Below the pieces are notes generated by a model. The model worked only from the letters and a program-made list of their open reading frames with translations. It was not told where the DNA came from and did no database searches. From Dysgonomonas sp. UBA5412 (GTDB lineage Bacteria > Bacteroidota > Bacteroidia > Bacteroidales > Dysgonomonadaceae): a stretch of DNA of 64,000 nt. This document shows, piece after piece, positions 60,368-64,000 of the stretch (positions are counted from its first letter, which is position 1; each line of letters starts with the position of its first letter). The position numbers and the translations under genes were made by a program. Location of the stretch: contig DHNQ01000007.1 of NCBI GenBank assembly GCA_002409595.1, forward strand, positions 4,826 through 68,825, written 5' to 3'.

Positions 60368-60412
60368 AAAACAAGCATCCCTGATTAACATCAAGAATGC
60401 TTGTTTTCATTT
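60368..60412. terminator. Hairpin/terminator downstream of the HTH genes
   Basis: An 11-bp perfect inverted repeat (60368-60378 with 60397-60407) with A and T runs at its outer ends can act in both directions, between the plus-strand integrase and the minus-strand HTH genes. Confidence 0.72.
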
Positions 60413-60484
60413 TATGCGTGGGTGGCAACTTCAACTCCCTCTCCTTAGAATCTGCATATCTATTGTATTATTTTTCATTTCCCA

Positions 60485-60784
60485 TCAAAAGGGCAATTCT
60501 GGCGATTGGTAGTTATTATGCAATACCTGTTGAAGTTCCTTTTCGGGATAAAGTATTTTTCCTCCAATCGTTGTATAACAGATCATTCGCTTATCTCGCA
60601 GAGTTTGAAGCGTTCGAGGCGAGATATGAAGATATTCCATCACTTCCTCTCCACTCAGATAACGTTCATCTGCCAATGTTGGGCGATGCTTGTCTCTAAC
60701 ATCCTGCACATCTTCAATGGATTGCTCTATCTGCTCCAAAAGTTCCTTGAACTCTTCGGACTCGTAATTGATAAATTTGTCCAT
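60485..60784 (-). CDS. Helix-turn-helix (excisionase/MerR-like) DNA-binding protein
   Basis: A 99-aa protein with an acidic helical N-terminal half ('EEFKELLEQIEQSIEDVQDV') and a C-terminal HTH_17-type winged helix ('YLSGEEVMEYLHISPRTLQT', then 'LRDKRMICYTTIGGKILYPE'). Such proteins are regulators or excisionases in Bacteroidetes conjugative and mobilizable transposons. The ATG at 60782-60784 is chosen because it gives the family N-terminus; it lies 4 bp after the stop of the second HTH gene, suggesting cotranscription. Confidence 0.88.
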   Translation of the reverse strand: MDKFINYESEEFKELLEQIEQSIEDVQDVRDKHRPTLADERYLSGEEVMEYLHISPRTLQTLRDKRMICYTTIGGKILYPEKELQQVLHNNYQSPELPF

Positions 60785-60788
60785 AATG

Positions 60789-61076
60789 TTACTTTTTGGT
60801 TGGTTTAATTTCTGTTTGAAGTAGGTAATGAATATCCTCTTCCTTGTAATAGACCTTACCTCCCAACATAGAGAACGGTATTTTGCCATTATTTCGCCAC
60901 GTTTGCAGAGTACGTTTCGAGATGCCTAAAGCACGGCAGACATCTGCCGAATCCATTCAGCCATCTCTGGGATTGGAACAATAGACGGCTCTTAATGCAG
61001 CCATATCAGAGGTTAATCTACTAATCTGTCGCTTTAACAGTTCCCATGTATGTAAATCGATACAAACAATCTCCAT
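60789..61076 (-). pseudogene. HTH DNA-binding protein interrupted by an in-frame TGA
   Basis: A 96-codon frame with an N-terminal half 'MEIVCIDLHTWELLKRQ' and a C-terminal HTH half 'MDSADVCRALGISKRTLQTW', broken by a single TGA at 60957-60959. In relatives of this Bacteroidetes family a Trp usually stands just before the 'LDxxDVC' helix, exactly where the TGA lies, so TGG to TGA is the simple explanation. The C-terminal 55 residues could still be made from the ATG immediately after the TGA and would keep the whole helix-turn-helix and wing ('IPFSMLGGKVYYKEEDI'). Confidence 0.78.
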
Positions 61077-61110
61077 AATGATTCAGTTTAATTGTTATTA
61101 TTTTTCGTTT

Positions 61111-61413
61111 TTACTCTTTGTCATTGTTAAATGTACTTGCCAACGAACGCTTTAGTCCTTCATTGGCAGCACGAGTTATCAGCTCTTTGTTTTGCAACAA
61201 GTGATCGGCAAGAATATTCGACAACAGCATGGTCGGAGTTATCTCGGGTACAATATGTTGCAGTGAGGCAACTAGCATCTGGAGTTTCTCTTTCATCCGA
61301 ACATCGATATAGACCGGAGTATAATCCTTGATCTTTCGTGTTGTCAAAAATCGGTTAGTATATTCTTCCTCGTCTTTTTTACGAGAGGGCTTTGCCTTGG
61401 CGGAATTTGGCAT
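61111..61413 (-). CDS. DUF3408 family mobile-element protein
   Basis: A 100-aa basic protein typical of Bacteroidetes conjugative and mobilizable transposons. 'YTPVYIDVRMKEKLQMLVA' and 'MLLSNILADHLLQNKELIT' match the DUF3408 pattern, a ribbon-helix-helix-like or helical DNA-associated protein, probably a mobilisation accessory. The ATG at 61411-61413 is directly preceded in frame by a TGA, and the frame upstream (from an ATG at 61491, 25 codons) looks like a native N-terminus ('MSEDIEKDKTVDEKPN'). The annotated form may thus be the remaining part of a slightly longer, mutated protein. Confidence 0.78.
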   Translation of the reverse strand: MPNSAKAKPSRKKDEEEYTNRFLTTRKIKDYTPVYIDVRMKEKLQMLVASLQHIVPEITPTMLLSNILADHLLQNKELITRAANEGLKRSLASTFNNDKE

Positions 61414-61491
61414 TCATGTGCTATTGTCAAACATATCGGATATATTTGGTTTCTCATCTACTGTTTTATCTTTCTCAATATCTTCACTCAT

Positions 61492-61914
61492 AAGTTGTTT
61501 GTTTTAAATGTTATAACTATTCCTGATAATACTTATATCTGTATTAGGCTTGTTTGTTTAGAATAATCAAACAACTCAAACATCCCTGATTCGATTGGTC
61601 TTGCCCATGATTCCACATTTTCCGAAAGAATAAGCAGTATACGACTTTGTATATCGCTGTTTCCGAACTCAGGTGCAAGTATACTTCATTCTCAAGCCCT
61701 GCGCTGTGAGCATAACAGCCTTACCTAACAGGTTAGGCTTGTATAGAACTTATTATAAATGTATTATAATTTAGATGTGTACTCGGAAAGGAGTAATTTG
61801 GGAATAGTGGTCAATCGACTGCTTTGTGTTAATATGCTCTATATAAGTAGATAATGTGAGTTTTGGGAGAAGCGTAAATATTTATAGGAAATATAGCCTG
61901 ATAATATTTTTTAA
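61492..61914. other. Gene-free stretch in the mobile element
   Basis: About 420 bp without a convincing gene. It contains a perfect 6-bp inverted repeat CCTAAC/GTTAGG (61724-61729 with 61732-61737) in a locally GC-richer patch. It probably holds the promoters of the DUF3408-HTH unit, but I see no clear TAnnTTTG box. Confidence 0.5.
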
Positions 61915-62862
61915 CTATTCGAGGTTAGATTTGTTTAACTCATCTATCAAGGTATCTATATTTTCAAGCCCAAATATCTGTTCCCGTTTGTTACGGTTAC
62001 GACAGTTGAGTAATTGTTGCATACCGATATAGTGTTTATTATCCCCGTATCTTTCTTTGTTACCTTCTGTGCGAAAAGATATAAAGTCTTTATTCCCATC
62101 GGCAACCGATACCCATTTATCTTTGATGTATCTGTGTTCGCTCAGTTGGTCAAGGAGATAGACCAAGGTCTTTTGGTTGGCTACTTGTAACGGTTCGGAG
62201 AGTTTTCCCGAAAGAAGTTTCTTTAGTTCAGATACTTTTATTTTTGAACGAAACAATTTGATAGATTCTATGCAATCGGTTAATAATGGATATTGCTCTT
62301 TGCTAAGTTTGGGTTGATAAGAACGTTTGGTAGATTTAGGCTTAACAGTTGCTTTGGTCTCTTTGGCAATAGTAGTTTCCTGTATAGGTGTCTTTTCTTG
62401 AATAACCTCTACTTTAGGTTTTGGAAGAGGTTTCTCATATTTGATGCATAAGCGTTCCAAGCTTACGAGGTTTACCAATTCTCTGAAATAGGGCAAATCA
62501 ATTTTGGACAACTCTGTGGTATAGTTGCTTGGAGTTATCGTAGCTATTGGTTTTACAAATGTACGATACCGATGATAAACGTCTTTGCTTATCTCATCAT
62601 AAAAGTCACTATACCAGAGATAGTCCTCTCTGCCATTACGAAGATATTTGGGTAAGCTCGCCAAAGGAGGATTGTTGCGGATGATATCCAGCACTTTGCT
62701 TTTATAGTGTAATACTTCCGCCTCTGTGAGTTGTGGCTGTGAAACCAGACCAAGTGCTGTTCCATAGTTGATTGCCACAAAGTCATTGAGACTCTGCTGT
62801 ACAACCCGAAATACTTCGGGAACATTACTATCATAATCTATGTCTAGCTCTCCATTATGCAT
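61915..62862 (-). CDS. Mobile-element protein of unknown function
   Basis: A 315-aa protein that I do not recognise. The first ~150 residues are helical with an acidic start ('GELDIDYDSNVPEVFRVVQQ'). A Lys/Glu/Thr/Pro-rich linker (residues ~150-185) follows. The C-terminal part ('KVSELKKLLSGKLSEPLQVA' then 'LVYLLDQLSEHRYI') looks like a winged-helix DNA-binding fold. No membrane helix or signal is seen. It lies alone between a gene-free stretch and the palindrome-rich region, so a role in element control, replication or cargo function is possible. Confidence 0.75.
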   Translation of the reverse strand: MHNGELDIDYDSNVPEVFRVVQQSLNDFVAINYGTALGLVSQPQLTEAEVLHYKSKVLDIIRNNPPLASLPKYLRNGREDYLWYSDFYDEISKDVYHRYRTFVKPIATITPSNYTTELSKIDLPYFRELVNLVSLERLCIKYEKPLPKPKVEVIQEKTPIQETTIAKETKATVKPKSTKRSYQPKLSKEQYPLLTDCIESIKLFRSKIKVSELKKLLSGKLSEPLQVANQKTLVYLLDQLSEHRYIKDKWVSVADGNKDFISFRTEGNKERYGDNKHYIGMQQLLNCRNRNKREQIFGLENIDTLIDELNKSNLE

Positions 62863-63109
62863 GTACTAAAGATAGTAATATTACCAATAGGAGCAACAAG
62901 AGTGACTCAAATTTGTCAGGCTGTATGGCAAATAAATGCATCTCAGAGCAAAGCTATACACCTCATATTGTCAATGGTATAACTATCAAATTAACAATCT
63001 ATATTTGCCCAAGTATCCATGTCGGATACATCCAATTTATACAACGATATGAGAAATTCAATCCACTTTCTACCATTCATTTGCTCCGGCTACCCTTGAA
63101 GAGCAATAG
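62863..63109. other. Gene-free stretch left of the oriT-like region
   Basis: About 250 bp between the divergent unknown gene and the palindromes. I see no gene and no clear regulatory motif; it presumably holds the promoter of the minus-strand 315-aa gene. Confidence 0.5.
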
Positions 63110-63511
63110 GCAATACACTGACTGTATTGCAAAGTTGGGACATCTTAGCCCTAAGCCCAACTTTAGAGATTAACGATGCCGCCAACCAAAAAAATGTTGA
63201 GACTTTTGTCTCTTCTTTTTTTGCTTTTCGTCATAGAAGCAAGGTAATCTTTCGGGTAACCCAAAAAGCTCTCCGAGACTTTTTGAATTACTTCCGAAAC
63301 TACCTTGCTCTGCGAGGCTGTGACCACGCGAAACATAAATCCGGTGTACCTTGAATTTATCCTCCGCTTCAAAATCCGCTCCCGCTGGTCGCCTATTTTG
63401 AGGTCACTTTACAGCCCTTTCGTCTTTCTCCCGATGGTCGCAAAACTGTCGGTCTGTCCTGTGCTTTAGAGCACAGGGAATTCCATAACCTTAAATATAT
63501 TGGTTATGGAA
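63110..63511. other. Palindrome-rich region, candidate oriT
   Basis: A dense series of inverted repeats just upstream of the mobilisation genes: 63110-63117/63123-63130 (8 bp), 63131-63139/63156-63164 (9 bp, with an inner CTTAG/CTAAG), 63199-63203/63208-63212, a nested 72-bp imperfect palindrome 63238-63309, 63369-63375/63395-63401, 63458-63465/63470-63477 (8 bp) and 63481-63490/63502-63511 (10 bp). Transfer origins are typically located here, next to mobC-relaxase genes, and consist of such repeats. No gene is present; frames crossing it are disrupted by the repeats. The nick site cannot be named. Confidence 0.68.
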
Positions 63512-63844
63512 AATAAGAAGAAAAAGGGAAGACCAGCTAAAGGCGAGAATAAACTGACTACCTCAATCAATCTGAAATTGACCCAAAATGAATATAAAAC
63601 CGTGAAAGAAAAAGCAGAAGTATTTGGGATAAAACCGACTCAATATGCTCGGGAGATGACTATCAATGGAGGTATCAAATCTCGCTTTACATTGGAAGAA
63701 CTTGACATCATGCGAAAGCTGGCAGGTATGGGGAATAACTTGAATCAACTTGCAAAACAGGCTAACAAATCGGGCTTCTCTCTCGTTAGCGCAGAGATAG
63801 TAAATATTGCACTTCAAATCAAACAATTGTTGGATGATCGCTAA
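63506..63844 (+). CDS. MobC-like plasmid mobilisation relaxosome protein
   Basis: A 112-aa basic protein with the MobC/ribbon-helix-helix pattern: 'KKKKGRPAKGENKLTTSINL' at the N-terminus and 'MRKLAGMGNNLNQLAKQANK' in the C-terminal half, which is diagnostic of relaxosome accessory proteins. It would bind oriT and help the relaxase. The ATG at 63506 is preferred to an in-frame TTG two codons upstream. This ATG lies inside the right arm of the 63481-63511 hairpin, so binding or folding there could control expression. It overlaps the relaxase gene by 11 bp. Confidence 0.9.
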   Translation: MENKKKKGRPAKGENKLTTSINLKLTQNEYKTVKEKAEVFGIKPTQYAREMTINGGIKSRFTLEELDIMRKLAGMGNNLNQLAKQANKSGFSLVSAEIVNIALQIKQLLDDR

Positions 63845-64000
63845 AAATATCAAAGGGAAGTCATTTAAAGGCTGTGTCAATTATGTGATGAATGACACAG
63901 CCGAATTGCTTGAAGCCGAAGGAGTATGGGTGGATAGTGCGAAAGATATGATCCGCAGTTTTGCTATGCAACGCTCCGGACGAAAAGAGATAAAGCAACC
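63834..64000 (+). CDS. Relaxase/mobilisation nuclease, N-terminal part (runs off the window)
   Basis: The first 55 residues of a MobA/VirD2-type relaxase: 'MIAKNIKGKSFKGCVNYVMN', then 'AEGVWVDSAKDMIRSFAMQ' and 'RSGRKEIKQ'. This is the characteristic start of Bacteroidetes relaxases, before the catalytic Tyr- and His-containing motifs, which lie beyond the window. It would nick the transfer origin to start mobilisation. It is translationally coupled to the MobC-like gene by an 11-bp overlap. Confidence 0.87.
   Translation, partial: MIAKNIKGKSFKGCVNYVMNDTAELLEAEGVWVDSAKDMIRSFAMQRSGRKEIKQ

Larger units (their letters stand above)
57300..64000. mobile_element. Integrative mobilizable element inserted at tRNA-Phe (right end not in window)
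   Basis: From the 3' end of tRNA-Phe to the window edge, gene content switches to mobile functions. In order: a truncated tyrosine recombinase, an intact tyrosine recombinase, two helix-turn-helix genes, a DUF3408 protein, an unknown protein, a palindrome-rich oriT-like region, a MobC-like protein and a relaxase. This matches Bacteroidetes mobilizable transposons. No transfer (tra/T4SS) genes are seen, so either it relies on helper conjugation or they lie beyond 64000. Confidence 0.87.

Noticed and set aside
60397..60808. Two 100-codon plus-strand frames
   Set aside because: They lie antisense to the HTH gene at 60485-60784 and show no protein-like conservation pattern.
60957..61416. TGA read as Trp (recoded stop) to explain the two interrupted genes
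   Set aside because: TGA is the normal stop of core genes here, for example tamL and polA, so recoding of the genome is excluded; mutation is simpler.
62913..63173. 86-codon frame left of the palindromes
   Set aside because: No recognisable protein features and it overlaps the first two hairpins.
63127..63372. Small frames on both strands in the oriT-like region
   Set aside because: They run through the nested palindrome, so mirrored frames on both strands are expected, and the products resemble nothing.

Overview
The window is bacterial chromosome from a member of the Bacteroidales. The evidence is a TamL-type Omp85 lipoprotein, a GH92 mannosidase, DUF3244, DUF6249, DUF5063 and DUF2795 family proteins, a subclass A2 beta-lactamase, and a TAnnTTTG -7 promoter box in front of many operons. 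AT content is high and TGA, TAA and TAG all serve as stops. A Dysgonomonas-like organism fits, but the genus is inference. Two adjacent ParB-binding parS sites between apt and mnmG suggest that the left end lies near the replication origin.

Layout. 1-5745, minus strand: uvrC (cut by the window edge), apt, mnmG, cutC and a YgiQ radical SAM protein. 5864-14420: tamL on plus, then pyrC, a secreted GH92 mannosidase, miaA and a polyprenyl synthetase on minus. 14673-26411, plus strand: polA, then four tandem paralogous multi-pass membrane proteins resembling GT-C/YfhO proteins, a 70-aa membrane protein, a YqaA/DedA-type protein, a radical SAM protein and a flavodoxin-fold oxidoreductase. 26716-32998: a Lys/Ala-rich exported protein, an ECF sigma operon with a DUF6249 protein and a candidate anti-sigma, a TPR lipoprotein with a DNA-binding-like tail, a DUF3244 protein, and uvrB. 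33192-45071, plus strand: plsC, a LysM/periplasmic-binding fusion, an outer-membrane barrel, a methyltransferase, a cobalamin adenosyltransferase, DUF2795, gltX, waaA, a PgpH-like HD hydrolase, a C1 peptidase and a lipid-anchored thioredoxin. 45168-57138: an MBL hydrolase, a YjdM-like protein, guaA, purF, dnaX, a CDGSH protein, DUF5063, a DEDDy exonuclease, cbpA-cbpM, a class A beta-lactamase and thiL.

From tRNA-Phe (57227-57299) to the right edge lies an integrative mobilizable element. It holds a truncated tyrosine recombinase, an intact one, a highly structured intergenic segment, small HTH and DUF3408 genes with in-frame TGA interruptions, an unrecognised 315-aa protein, a palindrome-rich oriT-like region, a MobC-like protein and the start of a relaxase. 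The right end of the element is outside the window.

Most genes are housekeeping. The observations most worth following are the four-paralog membrane array, the A10 tract in dnaX at the expected tau/gamma boundary with stops close behind in both alternative frames, the parS pair, and the structured DNA and decaying genes of the mobile element.
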